Made by a program: the position numbers and the translations under genes. A stretch of 34,046 nt of DNA, taken from contig JAHFPO010000001.1 of assembly GCA_023266695.1 (NCBI GenBank), forward strand, positions 15,825-49,870, written 5' to 3'. The DNA comes from Hyphomicrobiales bacterium. GTDB lineage: Bacteria; Pseudomonadota; Alphaproteobacteria; Rhizobiales; Xanthobacteraceae. The notes under the pieces are model-generated. The model did not search any database. It was not told the DNA's origin and saw nothing but the letters and a program-made list of their open reading frames with translations. The first letter of the stretch is position 1. Every line of letters begins with the position of its first letter. This document shows, in pieces, positions 15,825 through 24,587 of this stretch.

Positions 15825-15967
15825 TACCGCCCGAGCTTGTCCTGGGGAATGGTGACCGTGATCTCGCGCGGCTGCGGTTCGACCAGATTGGCGAGCGACC
15901 ACAGACCGGCAAGCACTGCTCCCGCGAGCAAGACCACCACGACAAGGAACTTGATCAGGCTCGGCAT
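15824..15967 (-). CDS. Small single-span membrane protein upstream of xerD
   Basis: A 47-residue protein from ATG 15967 to TAA 15824. It starts with one hydrophobic helix (LIKFLVVVVLLAGAVLAGLW, residues 4-23), followed by a short polar tail with EPQPREITVTIPQDKLGR. The TAATG overlap with xerD shows tight coupling. Short proteins of this design before xerD and next to aroK occur in several alphaproteobacteria as I recall; no function is known to me. The divergent aroK start lies 200 bases away; that gap must contain promoters for both directions, but I see no convincing site in it. Confidence 0.75.
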   Translation of the reverse strand: MPSLIKFLVVVVLLAGAVLAGLWSLANLVEPQPREITVTIPQDKLGR

Positions 15968-16167
15968 TTCGATTCCGCCCCGATTCGGCTCCGCGGCTGG
16001 CGTCGGAGTAGGCGAGATTGCCCGCCGAAGGCAAGCATTTGTCAGGAATCGACGGGGAGCCTTTCTTTCAGCGGGATTCCAACGTTCATGGCCTCCTTTG
16101 CCGGCGTTGCCCCTTCACGCGTATCGTGTAGGGTCCGCCGCAATCCGAAACCACCGGCCAAGACCCG

Positions 16168-16788
16168 ATGAACAGCGCGACGACGGAGAAACAGCGGGAG
16201 AAAACTGCCGAAGCGCTGCGCACGCGCCTCGGCCCGAGTTCGATCGTGCTCGTCGGCATGCCCGGTTCGGGCAAGAGCTCGATCGGCCGCCGGCTCGCCC
16301 AACGGCTCAGGCTCGCCTTCATCGACGCCGATGCCGAGATCGAGACTGCCGCCGGCATGTCGATCGCGGACATCTTCGCCCAGCACGGCGAGCCCTATTT
16401 CCGCGACGGCGAAGCACGGGTAATCGCCCGGCTGCTCGAGAGCGGACCGGCGGTGATCGCGACCGGCGGCGGCGCCTTCATGAATTCGGATACGCGCGCG
16501 CTCGTGCGTGATCGCGGCATCTCGGTCTGGCTCAAGGCCGACATTACCGTGCTGTTGCGCCGGGTAAAGCGCAAGGGCGACCGCCCGCTCATGAAGGGCA
16601 AGGACCCGGAAGCGACGCTCAAACGCCTGCTCGCCGAGCGCGAAAAGACCTATGCCGAAGCGGACATCATCGTCACCTCGCGCGATGGCCCGCACGACGG
16701 TGTGATCGAGGCGATCATCGACGCCCTCGAGCGTCGGCTGCAGATTCCCTCTTCGCTCCCGAATAAACCCGCGGAGGCGCGAACATGA
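16168..16788 (+). CDS. aroK: Shikimate kinase
   Basis: Phosphorylates shikimate at the 3-position with ATP, on the way to chorismate. 206 residues; the first ~25 are an extra polar N-terminal arm common in alphaproteobacteria. The P-loop is GMPGSGKSS (30-38), the shikimate-binding DADAEIE region has Asp53 and Asp55, FRDGE has Arg79, and the GGG loop (ATGGGAF) is at 100-102. The lid segment carries RRVKRKGDRPLMKG with the expected arginines. The end overlaps aroB by four bases (ATGA), so the two are translationally coupled and form the conserved aroKB pair. Divergent from the xerD operon. Confidence 0.96.
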   Translation: MNSATTEKQREKTAEALRTRLGPSSIVLVGMPGSGKSSIGRRLAQRLRLAFIDADAEIETAAGMSIADIFAQHGEPYFRDGEARVIARLLESGPAVIATGGGAFMNSDTRALVRDRGISVWLKADITVLLRRVKRKGDRPLMKGKDPEATLKRLLAEREKTYAEADIIVTSRDGPHDGVIEAIIDALERRLQIPSSLPNKPAEART

Positions 16789-17930
16789 CGGCGGCAAAGG
16801 GTCGGGTCGCTGTTGAAGCTCGGCCGGTGATGATCCGCGTCGAGCTGGGCGAGCGCGGCTATGACATCATCATCGGAGCAGGCCTGTTCGATGAGGCAGG
16901 CCATCGCATCGCAAAACTCCGACCTGGCGCCGCGGCCGTCATCGTCACCGATGAGACGGTCGCCAGGCTCCATCTCCCCCGGCTGGAACAGGTGCTGGCT
17001 AGCGCGGGTGTTCATGCCAGCAAGGTGATCTTCCCAACGGGAGAGGGCTCGAAAAATTATGCCACGCTCGAGCAAGTGATCGAAGCAATCCTCGCCGCCA
17101 AGATCGAGCGCGGCGATCTTGTCGTTGCGCTCGGCGGAGGCGTCGTCGGGGATCTCGCGGGCTTTGCCGCTGCGGTCACGCTCCGCGGCATCGGTTTCGT
17201 CCAGATCCCGACCACGCTCCTTGCCCAGGTCGATTCCGCCGTCGGCGGCAAGACCGGCATCAACAGCCGCCATGGCAAGAACCTCGTCGGCAGCTTCCAC
17301 CAGCCGGTGCTGGTCATCGCCGACACGGCGCTGCTCGACACTTTGCCGCCGCGGCAGTTCCGCGCCGGCTATGCCGAAGTCGCCAAATACGGCCTCATCG
17401 CCGACGCGGCTTTCTTCGCCTGGCTCGAGGCGAATTGGCGCGACGTGTTCGCGGGCGGTGAGGCGCGCACCCATGCGGTGGCGACGAGCTGCCGGGCAAA
17501 GGCGGCAATTGTCGGCCGCGACGAACGCGAGAGCGGCGAACGGGCGCTGTTGAATCTCGGCCATACCTTTGGCCATGCCCTGGAGGCCGCGACCGGCTTC
17601 TCCGACCGGCTCCTGCACGGCGAGGCGATCGCGCTCGGGCTCACGCTCGCCTTCCGCCTGTCGGCACGCCTTGGCCTCACCGATTCGGCGGAGGAAAAGC
17701 GCGTCGCCGCTCATCTCGCCGCCGTCGGACTGCCCACGCGCCTCTCCCAGGTGCCGGGACCGCTCCCTGACGCCGCGGGGCTCCTCGCCTTGATGGCCCA
17801 GGACAAGAAAGTGCGCCGGGGCGCGCTCGTCTTCGTGCTCGCCCGCGGCATCGGCAAGACTTTCGTCGAGCCGAGGGTGGAGCCTGGGGTCGTACGGCAG
17901 GTCCTCGACGAGGCGCTTCGCGATACCTAA
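16785..17930 (+). CDS. aroB: 3-dehydroquinate synthase
   Basis: Converts DAHP to 3-dehydroquinate using NAD and a divalent metal, the second step of the shikimate pathway. 381 residues, normal length. Seen are the NAD-binding glycine motif GGGVVGDLAGFAAA near residue 117, then FVQIPTTLLAQVDSAVGGKT and GINSRHGKNLVGSFHQP, the EVAKYG glutamate metal ligand, and LNLGHTFGHALE with the metal-binding histidine near residue 258, plus LLHGEAIALG with the second one. The start overlaps aroK. The 12-base gap to the CNNM gene suggests all three are one operon. Confidence 0.97.
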   Translation: MTAAKGRVAVEARPVMIRVELGERGYDIIIGAGLFDEAGHRIAKLRPGAAAVIVTDETVARLHLPRLEQVLASAGVHASKVIFPTGEGSKNYATLEQVIEAILAAKIERGDLVVALGGGVVGDLAGFAAAVTLRGIGFVQIPTTLLAQVDSAVGGKTGINSRHGKNLVGSFHQPVLVIADTALLDTLPPRQFRAGYAEVAKYGLIADAAFFAWLEANWRDVFAGGEARTHAVATSCRAKAAIVGRDERESGERALLNLGHTFGHALEAATGFSDRLLHGEAIALGLTLAFRLSARLGLTDSAEEKRVAAHLAAVGLPTRLSQVPGPLPDAAGLLALMAQDKKVRRGALVFVLARGIGKTFVEPRVEPGVVRQVLDEALRDT

Positions 17931-17942
17931 ATCATCCCTGCC

Positions 17943-19241
17943 ATGACCACCGGCGAAATCGTCTCCCTCGTTGCGATCATCCTCTGCCTGCTCGCCTCGT
18001 TCTTCTTCTCGGGCAGCGAGACCGCGCTCACCGCCTCCTCGCGCGCGCGCATGTCCGCGCTCGAGAGCGGCGGCGACAAGCGCGCCACCATCGTCAATCG
18101 CCTGAGGGAGACGCGCGAGCGGTTCATCGGCGCGATCCTGCTCGGCAACAATCTCGCCAATATCGCCGCTTCCTCGCTCGCGACCGGTTTGCTTCTCACC
18201 TGGTTCGGGGAAGTCGGCATCGCCTACGCGACCGTCGCCATGACCGCGATCATCGTCATCTTCTCCGAAGTGATGCCGAAGACGATCGCGATCAACCATC
18301 CCGACCGCACCGCGCTTCTGGTTGCGCGTCCGATCCGGGCGTTCGTCGCGCTGCTGGGCCCGATCACGCTCGCGATCGAGGCGATCGTACGCTGGGTGCT
18401 TCGCTTGGTCGGCTTTCGCCTCGTGGCAACGGAGAACGTGCTCACCGGCCACGAGGAGCTGCGCGGCGCGGTCGACGTGCTCCACCGCGAGGGCAGCGTG
18501 GTCAAATACGACCGCGACATGTTCGGCGGTCTCCTCGACCTCAAGGATCTCGAAGTATCGGACGTGATGATTCACCGCACCAACATGGTGGCGGTCAATG
18601 CCGACGACTCGCCGGAACAGATCATCAACGAGGTGCTCGCTGCGTCCTACACCCGTGTTCCGCTGTGGCGCGGGAGTCCCGAAAACATCGTCGGCGTGCT
18701 TCACGTCAAGGATCTGCTGCGCGCCCTCGAAGCCGTCGGCGGCGACGTCAGCAAGATCGACATCGGCTCGCTCGCGCTCGCGCCCTGGTTCGTGCCCGAC
18801 ACGACGCCGCTCCTCGACCAGCTCAAGGCGTTTCTCCGGCGCAAGACCCATTTCGCGCTGGTGGTCGACGAATACGGCGAGGTGATGGGCCTCGTCACCC
18901 TCGAGGATATTCTCGAGGAAATCGTCGGCGATATTTCCGACGAGCACGATGTGTCGGTGACGGGGGTGAGGCCCCATGTCGACGGCTCGGTCACGGTCGA
19001 CGGCGCGGTTCCGATTCGCGACCTGAACCGCGCCATGGACTGGAACCTGCCCGACGACGAAGCGACCACGGTCGCGGGCCTCGTCATCCACGAGGCCCGT
19101 CTCATCCCCGAGGCCGGGCAGACCTTCATCTTTCACGGCTACCGGTTCCAGGTCCTGCGCAAGACCCGCAACCGGATCAACTCGATCAGGGTGACGCCAC
19201 TCGGCCGCAAGGACGCGGCCCCGCCCGGGCGCACGGCTTGA
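17943..19241 (+). CDS. CNNM/CorC-family membrane protein with CBS domains
   Basis: A 432-residue hemolysin-C/CorC-type protein, relatives of which take part in magnesium and cobalt transport. Order of parts: a CNNM (DUF21) transmembrane domain at about 1-185, with IVSLVAIILCLLASFFFSGSE at the start and EVMPKTIAINHPD, the conserved signature, near residue 105; a pair of CBS domains at about 200-330 (VMIHRTNMVAVN, YTRVPLWRG, HFALVVDEYGEVMGLVTLED); and a C-terminal CorC/HlyC domain at about 340-425 (VDGAVPIRDLNRAMDWNLPD). All three are complete. It follows aroB after 12 bases and is convergent with bolA, whose stop touches its own. Substrate direction (export or regulation) is unclear. Confidence 0.92.
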   Translation: MTTGEIVSLVAIILCLLASFFFSGSETALTASSRARMSALESGGDKRATIVNRLRETRERFIGAILLGNNLANIAASSLATGLLLTWFGEVGIAYATVAMTAIIVIFSEVMPKTIAINHPDRTALLVARPIRAFVALLGPITLAIEAIVRWVLRLVGFRLVATENVLTGHEELRGAVDVLHREGSVVKYDRDMFGGLLDLKDLEVSDVMIHRTNMVAVNADDSPEQIINEVLAASYTRVPLWRGSPENIVGVLHVKDLLRALEAVGGDVSKIDIGSLALAPWFVPDTTPLLDQLKAFLRRKTHFALVVDEYGEVMGLVTLEDILEEIVGDISDEHDVSVTGVRPHVDGSVTVDGAVPIRDLNRAMDWNLPDDEATTVAGLVIHEARLIPEAGQTFIFHGYRFQVLRKTRNRINSIRVTPLGRKDAAPPGRTA

Positions 19242-19508
19242 TCATTCCCCCGGTGCCTTGGCCTCGATCGCGAGTGCATGCAGACCCGCCGCGACCTCGC
19301 GCTTCAGAAGATCGTTCACGGCCCGGTGCCGTTCCAGCCGGTTCATGCCCCGGAATGCTTCCGCCACCACCACGACACGCACATGGGTGGTCATGCCCGG
19401 TACCGCCCCGGCATGGCCGACATGGAGGCCGCTCTCGTCGATCACTTCGAGACGAGACGGCGAGAGCCCGCCGGCAAGGCTATTTCGGATGCGGTCGAGA
19501 GTTCCCAT
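19242..19508 (-). CDS. bolA: BolA family protein
   Basis: An 88-residue BolA-type protein. The class II KH-like fold signature is clear: EVIDESGLHVGHAGA, then THVRVVVVAEAFRGMNRLE and RHRAVNDLLKREVAAGLHAL, with the conserved FxGxxxxxRHRxVN. The invariant metal-binding His is in RHR. BolA proteins pair with monothiol glutaredoxins in iron-sulfur handling, and in some bacteria affect shape and transcription. ATG 19508 is chosen; a TTG 12 codons upstream has no family support. Its start faces the J-domain gene with 114 bases between. In relatives bolA sits next to this J-domain gene and cobS/cobT. Confidence 0.93.
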   Translation of the reverse strand: MGTLDRIRNSLAGGLSPSRLEVIDESGLHVGHAGAVPGMTTHVRVVVVAEAFRGMNRLERHRAVNDLLKREVAAGLHALAIEAKAPGE

Positions 19509-19622
19509 ATGAGGCGCATAAGGCGTCCTCGCCGGGAGCGTCAACCCATCGGAAAGGCCTTGGCTATATTGCTTCCCAGGGTTCCTTGTACGAGCCCGCA
19601 GCCACCCTCATAATCCGAATCC

Positions 19623-20252
19623 ATGAAATTCGACTCCCCCCTGTTCGACCGCATTCGCGTCAAGCCGGACCAGGAACGGCGGGCGCGGCGTGCCTGCCCG
19701 GCCTGCGAATGGTCGGGTTGCCGGCGGCCGGGAACCCATCGCGCCCCCAAGGGTCGCGGCCGGGAGGGGGAATATTGGCGCTACTGCCTCGATCACGTGC
19801 GTGCCTACAACCATTCCTACAATTACTTCGCCGGCCTGCCCGACGCCGAGGTCGCCGCCTTCCAGAAGGACGCCGTGACCGGCCATCGACCGACCTGGCG
19901 CATGGGGATGAACGCCTCCCGCCGCGCCGGAGGAGGCTTAGGCGCAGACCCCGGTCACGGCTTCGCCGGCTCTGGCTGGCATGACCCCTTCCAGTTCTTC
20001 GATGGGCCCGGCGCTTCCCCGCGTCCCGAGTCCAAAGCCCCCGAAGGACGCATCATCCGCAATGCTGAACGCAAGTCCCTCGATGTGCTCGGCCTCGACA
20101 TCAGCGCCACGGCGAGCGAGATCAAGTCCCGGTTCAAATTGCTGGTGAAACGGCACCACCCCGACGCCCATGGCGGCGACCGCTCCTATGAGGACCGGCT
20201 GCGTGAAGTGATCCAGGCCTATAACTATCTAAAGACCGTCGGTTTCTGCTAG
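19623..20252 (+). CDS. J-domain protein with N-terminal cysteine-rich region
   Basis: A 209-residue protein with a C-terminal J domain (about 150-207): KSLDVLGLDISATASEIKSR, then FKLLVKRHHPDAHGG with the HPD tripeptide at 179-181 that stimulates Hsp70 (DnaK) ATPase, and IQAYNYLKTV. The N-terminal part holds CPACEWSGC (Cys25, Cys28, Cys33) and YWRYCLDH (Cys55, His58), which may bind zinc; the linker is Gly/Pro-rich. This architecture is a known alphaproteobacterial DnaJ-like family without an assigned client. It is 58 bases upstream of cobS on the same strand, so it may be co-transcribed with the cobaltochelatase genes. Start: ATG 19623, consistent with the family's MK(F/L)DSPLFDRIR opening. 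Confidence 0.9.
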   Translation: MKFDSPLFDRIRVKPDQERRARRACPACEWSGCRRPGTHRAPKGRGREGEYWRYCLDHVRAYNHSYNYFAGLPDAEVAAFQKDAVTGHRPTWRMGMNASRRAGGGLGADPGHGFAGSGWHDPFQFFDGPGASPRPESKAPEGRIIRNAERKSLDVLGLDISATASEIKSRFKLLVKRHHPDAHGGDRSYEDRLREVIQAYNYLKTVGFC

Positions 20253-20310
20253 ATTCGCTCGAATTCGGCCTGAAAGCCCCCTCGGACCCGTGGAACACGG
20301 GATAGGAATC

Positions 20311-21294
20311 ATGACTGCTACCGCGACGATTGTCCCTGTCCCCGACATGAAGGTGTCGGTCAGGCAAGTTTTCGGCCTCGATGTCGACATGGACGTGCCG
20401 GCCTATTCGACGAGCGAGGAGCACGTTCCCGACATCGACCCGGACTATGTGTTCGACCGCGACACCACGCTCGCGATTCTAGCCGGCTTCGCCCATAACC
20501 GCCGGGTCTTGATCGCGGGCTATCATGGCACCGGCAAGTCGACCCATATCGAGCAGGTGGCGGCCCGTCTCAACTGGCCGTGCGTGCGCGTCAATCTCGA
20601 CAGTCACATCAGCCGCATCGATCTCGTCGGCAAGGACGCGATCGTGCTGAAGGATGGCCTGCAGGTCACCGAGTTCCGCGACGGCATCCTGCCCTGGGCG
20701 CTCCAGCGCAACATCGCGCTCTGCTTCGACGAATACGACGCCGGACGCCCCGACGTGATGTTCGTGATCCAGCGCGTGCTCGAGGTCCAGGGCAAGTTCA
20801 CGCTCCTCGACCAGAACAAGGTGATCCGGCCGCATCCCGCCTTCCGGCTGTTCGCGACCGCCAATACCATCGGATTGGGCGACACCACCGGTCTCTATCA
20901 CGGCACCCAGCAGATCAATCAGGGCCAGATGGACCGCTGGTCGATCGTCACCACGCTTAATTACCTCCCGCACGATAGAGAGGTCGAAATCGTACTCGCC
21001 AAGGCGCCCAAGTACCGGACGACCGAAGGGCGCGACACCGTCGCCAAGATGGTGCGCGTCGCCGATCTCACCCGCAGCGCTTTCGTCAACGGTGATCTGT
21101 CGACCGTCATGAGCCCGCGCACGGTGATCGTCTGGGCGGAGAACACCGAGATTTTCGGCGACCTTGCCTTCGCCTTCCGCGTCACCTTCCTCAACCGGTG
21201 CGACGAGCTCGAGCGGCCCCTGGTCGCCGAGTTCTATCAACGCAGCTTCGGGCGCGAGTTGCCGGAATCGACGGTGAACGTCGCGTTGTCCTGA
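20311..21294 (+). CDS. cobS: Cobaltochelatase subunit CobS (AAA+ ATPase)
   Basis: AAA+ subunit which with CobT forms the ATP-driven ring that helps CobN insert cobalt into hydrogenobyrinate diamide in the aerobic cobalamin pathway. 327 residues. Walker A is GYHGTGKS at 70-77, Walker B is ALCFDEYDAGRPD with Asp140-Glu141, then the sensor region LFATANTIGLGDTTGLYHGT and the arginine-finger region MDRWSIVTTLNYL. It starts at ATG 20311 with GGATAGGA just before; a GTG at 20290 is in frame but has no family support. cobT begins three bases after its stop. cobN is not in the window. Identity is firm; whether this strain makes cobalamin cannot be told from here. Confidence 0.96.
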   Translation: MTATATIVPVPDMKVSVRQVFGLDVDMDVPAYSTSEEHVPDIDPDYVFDRDTTLAILAGFAHNRRVLIAGYHGTGKSTHIEQVAARLNWPCVRVNLDSHISRIDLVGKDAIVLKDGLQVTEFRDGILPWALQRNIALCFDEYDAGRPDVMFVIQRVLEVQGKFTLLDQNKVIRPHPAFRLFATANTIGLGDTTGLYHGTQQINQGQMDRWSIVTTLNYLPHDREVEIVLAKAPKYRTTEGRDTVAKMVRVADLTRSAFVNGDLSTVMSPRTVIVWAENTEIFGDLAFAFRVTFLNRCDELERPLVAEFYQRSFGRELPESTVNVALS

Positions 21295-21297
21295 GCG

Positions 21298-23190
21298 ATG
21301 ACGATTCCAAATACTGGCAAGAGCAAACCCGGCGAACCGCCGGCGGAGCCGTTCAAGCGCGCGGTCGCGGGCTGCCTGCGCGCCATCGCCGGCCGGCCCG
21401 ATCTCGAGGTCGCCTTCGCCGCCGAAAAGCCGGCGCTCACGCGGGAGCGGGCGCGTCTGCCCGAGCCGCCGCGGCGCATGACCCGCACCGACGCGGCGAT
21501 CCTGCGCGGTCATGCCGATTCCATGGCGCTCAGGACCGCTTGCCACAATCCGGGGATTCACCGCCGTCTGCTGCCCGAAGGCGGCGCGGCGCGAGCGGTG
21601 TTCGAGGCGGTCGAGCAGGCCCGCGTCGAGGCGATCGGTTCGCGCCGCATGATGGGCGTCGCCTCGAATCTCACCGCCATGCTCGAGGACCGCTACCATC
21701 GGGGCAGTTACGATGAGATCACCGACCGCGCCGATGCGCCGCTCGAGGACGCAGTCGCCATGATCGTGCGCGAGCGGCTCACCGGCCTAGAACCGCCGCC
21801 CGCCGCGAAAAAGATCGTCGAGCTCTGGCGCGAGTTCGTCGAGACTCGCGCCGATCGCGAACTCGATCAGTTGACACAGGAACTCGACGACCAGCGCGGC
21901 TTCGCCGAAACCGTGCACGACCTGCTCGCCTCCCTCGACATGGGTGAGGAGCGCCTTGCCGACCGTGATGAGGAGGGAGCAGATAATTCTGATGAGCAGA
22001 ACCGGGACGAGTCCGGCGAGCAAGGCAGATCCGAGCGCGAAGACGCAACAGATGGTTTGACACCCGAGGACGCGAAGCTCGCCGCCGACGATGCCTCGGA
22101 CGTTTCGTCTGAAGCCGACCAGGCGCCGACTGCGGAGCGTCCGGACGACCTCAATGTCGGCGATGCGCGCGACGCCGCCGAACCCTGGCGGCCGCGCCAT
22201 GCCGGTGCCAACGAGCCGCGCGGACCCAATTACCGGGCTTTCACTTCCCGATTCGACGAAGTGGTAGGCGCCGAGGAGTTGTGCGACCCGGAAGAGCTTG
22301 CCCGCTTGCGCAGCTATCTCGACAAGCAGCTCCAGCACCTGCAGGGCGTGGTCGCGCGCCTCGCCAACCGCCTGCAGCGTCGGCTGCTCGCCAAGCAGAA
22401 CCGCGCCTGGGAGTTCGACCTCGAGGAAGGCATGCTCGATCCGGCCCGGCTGTCGCGTGTCATCGTCGATCCGTTCCAGCCGCTCTCCTTCAAGCGTGAG
22501 CGCGACACCGACTTCCGCGACACGGTGGTCACGCTGCTCCTTGACAATTCGGGCTCGATGCGCGGCCGCCCGATCACGGTCGCGGCGACCTGTGCCGACA
22601 TCCTTGCACGCACGCTCGAGCGCTGCGGCGTCAAGGTCGAGATTCTCGGCTTCACCACCCGCGCCTGGAAGGGCGGCCAGTCGCGCGAAGCCTGGCTCGC
22701 CGCGAACAAGCCTGCCAATCCCGGCCGGCTCAACGACCTCCGGCACATCATCTACAAATCTGCCGATGCGCCATGGCGGCGAGCGCGAAAAAATCTCGGC
22801 CTGATGATGCGCGAGGGATTGCTGAAGGAAAACATCGACGGCGAGGCGCTCGATTGGGCGCACCGGCGTCTGCTCGGCCGGCCGGAGGCGCGGAAAATTA
22901 TGATGATGATCTCCGACGGCGCGCCGGTCGACGATTCGACGCTCTCGGTCAATCCCGGCAACTATCTCGAGCGCCACCTGCGCTATGTCATCGAGGAGAT
23001 CGAGACCCGCTCACCCGTGGAACTCATCGCCGTCGGCATTGGACACGACGTCACGCGCTACTACCGGCGCGCCGTCACCATCGTCGATGCCGAGGAACTC
23101 GGCGGCGCCATGACCGAGAAGCTGGCGGAGCTCTTTGACGAGCAGGCCGTATCCGAACCGCGTCGCGAGCGCGCACGGACCGGTAAATGA
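21298..23190 (+). CDS. cobT: Cobaltochelatase subunit CobT (VWA domain)
   Basis: Partner of CobS in cobaltochelatase. 630 residues in three parts: an N-terminal helical domain (about 1-220), an acidic low-complexity hinge rich in Asp/Glu (about 220-300), and a C-terminal von Willebrand A domain from about 400 with the metal-ion site DNSGS at 416-420 and the later ISDGAPVDDST. The blocks GFTTRAWKGGQSREAWL, ADAPWRRARKNLGLMMREG and GIGHDVTRYYRRAVTI are CobT-specific. The gene follows cobS after three bases, and its stop overlaps the next start by four bases, so translation of the three genes is coupled. It could in principle serve another CobN/ChlH-like chelatase. Confidence 0.96.
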   Translation: MTIPNTGKSKPGEPPAEPFKRAVAGCLRAIAGRPDLEVAFAAEKPALTRERARLPEPPRRMTRTDAAILRGHADSMALRTACHNPGIHRRLLPEGGAARAVFEAVEQARVEAIGSRRMMGVASNLTAMLEDRYHRGSYDEITDRADAPLEDAVAMIVRERLTGLEPPPAAKKIVELWREFVETRADRELDQLTQELDDQRGFAETVHDLLASLDMGEERLADRDEEGADNSDEQNRDESGEQGRSEREDATDGLTPEDAKLAADDASDVSSEADQAPTAERPDDLNVGDARDAAEPWRPRHAGANEPRGPNYRAFTSRFDEVVGAEELCDPEELARLRSYLDKQLQHLQGVVARLANRLQRRLLAKQNRAWEFDLEEGMLDPARLSRVIVDPFQPLSFKRERDTDFRDTVVTLLLDNSGSMRGRPITVAATCADILARTLERCGVKVEILGFTTRAWKGGQSREAWLAANKPANPGRLNDLRHIIYKSADAPWRRARKNLGLMMREGLLKENIDGEALDWAHRRLLGRPEARKIMMMISDGAPVDDSTLSVNPGNYLERHLRYVIEEIETRSPVELIAVGIGHDVTRYYRRAVTIVDAEELGGAMTEKLAELFDEQAVSEPRRERARTGK

Positions 23191-24206
23191 CGCCAAGCCA
23201 GCGATTTTTCGCCGTCGCGCTCGCAGTTGTAGTCGCGTTATCGGTAGGACCCGCCGTCCTTCAGGCGGAGCGACCCGGCCCGGTGCGCATCGAGTTGCGC
23301 GCGGCGCCGATTCAGCATTTCGAGCACCGCAATCCCGAACGCAGCCGCTTTGGCGCGCTCGAATTCCGCGGCGGACTTGTTCTGACCTCGAGCTATGCGC
23401 ATTTCGGCGGTCTGTCCGCGCTCCTCATGGCTTCCGACGGCCAGCATTTTCTCTCGGTCAGCGACAAAGGACACTGGCTGCGCGGGCGGATTACACAAGA
23501 TGGCGACCGGCCGACCGCCATCGTCGACGCCGAGATGGCCCGCATCCTCGGCCCCGACGGCCGCCCGCTATGGGAGCGCGGATGGTACGACACCGAGTCG
23601 CTCGCCGAGGACGGCAGAACGGTCTATGTCGGAATCGAAAAAGTGAACCGGATCGTTCGCTTCGACTACGGCAAGGATGGACTATTGGCTCGCGGCCAGC
23701 CGATCCCGGTGCCGCCCGGTGTGCGCACGCTGCCCAGGAGCAAAGGGCTTGAAGCGCTTGCCTTCGTGCCGAAAGGCATGCCGCTCGCGGGCACGCTCGT
23801 TGCCATCTCGGAGCGCGGACTTGATGCCGATGGAAATATTCTTGGCTTTCTCATCGGCGGTCCCACTCCCGGAATTTTCACGCTTCGTCGCAGCGATGAT
23901 TACGACGTGACCGATGCCGCGATCACGCCTGCGGCCGATCTTCTCGTGCTGGAACGGCGCTTCACCATCCTGCAGGGAGCCGGCATGCGCATACGCCGGT
24001 TTCCGCTTGCAGCCCTGAAACCTGGCGTGTTGCTCGATGGTGAAATCCTGATCGACGCGGACTTCGCTCAGGAGATCGATAATATGGAGGGGCTCGGCGT
24101 GCACCAGAACGCCGCCGGTGAGACTATCCTCACCCTCATCTCCGACGACAATTTCAATCCATTGCAGCGGACGATCCTGCTGCGGTTCGCGCTAGTCGGA
24201 CGCTGA
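23187..24206 (+). CDS. Exported esterase-like/phytase-like family protein
   Basis: A 339-residue protein whose start overlaps the cobT stop (ATGA). A signal peptide or anchor covers about 1-28 (FFAVALAVVVALSVGPAVLQA). The rest resembles the 'esterase-like activity of phytase' family, a beta-propeller type: FGGLSALLMASDGQHFLSVSD near the start, then GWYDTESLAEDGRTVYVGIE, SKGLEALAFVP, LVAISERGLDADG, YDVTDAAITPAADLLVLERRF and IDNMEGLGVHQNAAGETILTLISDDNF. These repeated 'D-x-E-x-L / G-L' strands fit six or so propeller blades. Enzyme activity is unproven for the family. The operon with cobS-cobT is conserved among relatives as I recall, but no link to cobalamin is known to me. Convergent with rpmB, nine bases away. 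Confidence 0.85.
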   Translation: MTPSQRFFAVALAVVVALSVGPAVLQAERPGPVRIELRAAPIQHFEHRNPERSRFGALEFRGGLVLTSSYAHFGGLSALLMASDGQHFLSVSDKGHWLRGRITQDGDRPTAIVDAEMARILGPDGRPLWERGWYDTESLAEDGRTVYVGIEKVNRIVRFDYGKDGLLARGQPIPVPPGVRTLPRSKGLEALAFVPKGMPLAGTLVAISERGLDADGNILGFLIGGPTPGIFTLRRSDDYDVTDAAITPAADLLVLERRFTILQGAGMRIRRFPLAALKPGVLLDGEILIDADFAQEIDNMEGLGVHQNAAGETILTLISDDNFNPLQRTILLRFALVGR

Positions 24207-24215
24207 CCGTCCGGC

Positions 24216-24503
24216 TCAGCCGGCGGCGGCCGCTTTGACGATCTTGCGCTTTAGATCGAGCGCCTTGGGCGAAAGCACGTCGTCCCTGGACTTCAGCAGG
24301 AAAGCGTCGAGGCCACCGCGATGATCGACGGACTTGAGCGCATTCGCGCTCACCTTGAGACGCACCGTGCGTTTGAGCGCATCGCTCTGCAGCGTGACCC
24401 TGCAAAGATTGGGCAGGAACCGGCGCTTGGTTTTCCGGTTCGAGTGGCTCACCCTGTGGCCGGAGAGCACCCCCTTGCCGGTGAGCTCGCAACGCCGCGA
24501 CAT
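24216..24503 (-). CDS. rpmB: 50S ribosomal protein L28
   Basis: Large-subunit ribosomal protein, 95 residues. It starts MSRRCELTGKGVLSGHRVSH, the classic L28 opening, followed by NRKTKRRFLPNLCRVTLQSD, and has the alphaproteobacterial C-terminal extension with HRGGLDAFLLKSRDDVLSP. The cysteine in RCEL is kept but a full zinc-binding C+ set is not, as expected in this group. It stands alone here, without rpmG. A good promoter lies upstream at 24588-24616, leaving a leader of about 80 bases. Convergent with the phytase-like gene. Confidence 0.97.
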   Translation of the reverse strand: MSRRCELTGKGVLSGHRVSHSNRKTKRRFLPNLCRVTLQSDALKRTVRLKVSANALKSVDHRGGLDAFLLKSRDDVLSPKALDLKRKIVKAAAAG

Positions 24504-24587
24504 GGCTCGTCATCCTTTACGCAATAGTTCGGGAGCTACGAGGCTCGCGGCCTTGTCGTTCTCCCGACATGTCTGGGAACGCGGCCC

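Noticed and set aside
16650..19136. An 828-codon open frame on the minus strand across aroB and the CNNM gene
   Set aside because: It lies opposite two intact, recognised genes; the product is Arg/Asp/Glu/His-rich without any family pattern, as expected for the antisense of GC-rich coding DNA.
20290..20310. GTG 20290 as the cobS start
   Set aside because: ATG 20311 has a good ribosome site (GGATAGGA) and gives the family length; the extra seven residues are unlike CobS.
21787..22977. A 396-codon minus-strand frame inside cobT
   Set aside because: Antisense of a complete cobT with all CobT-specific blocks.
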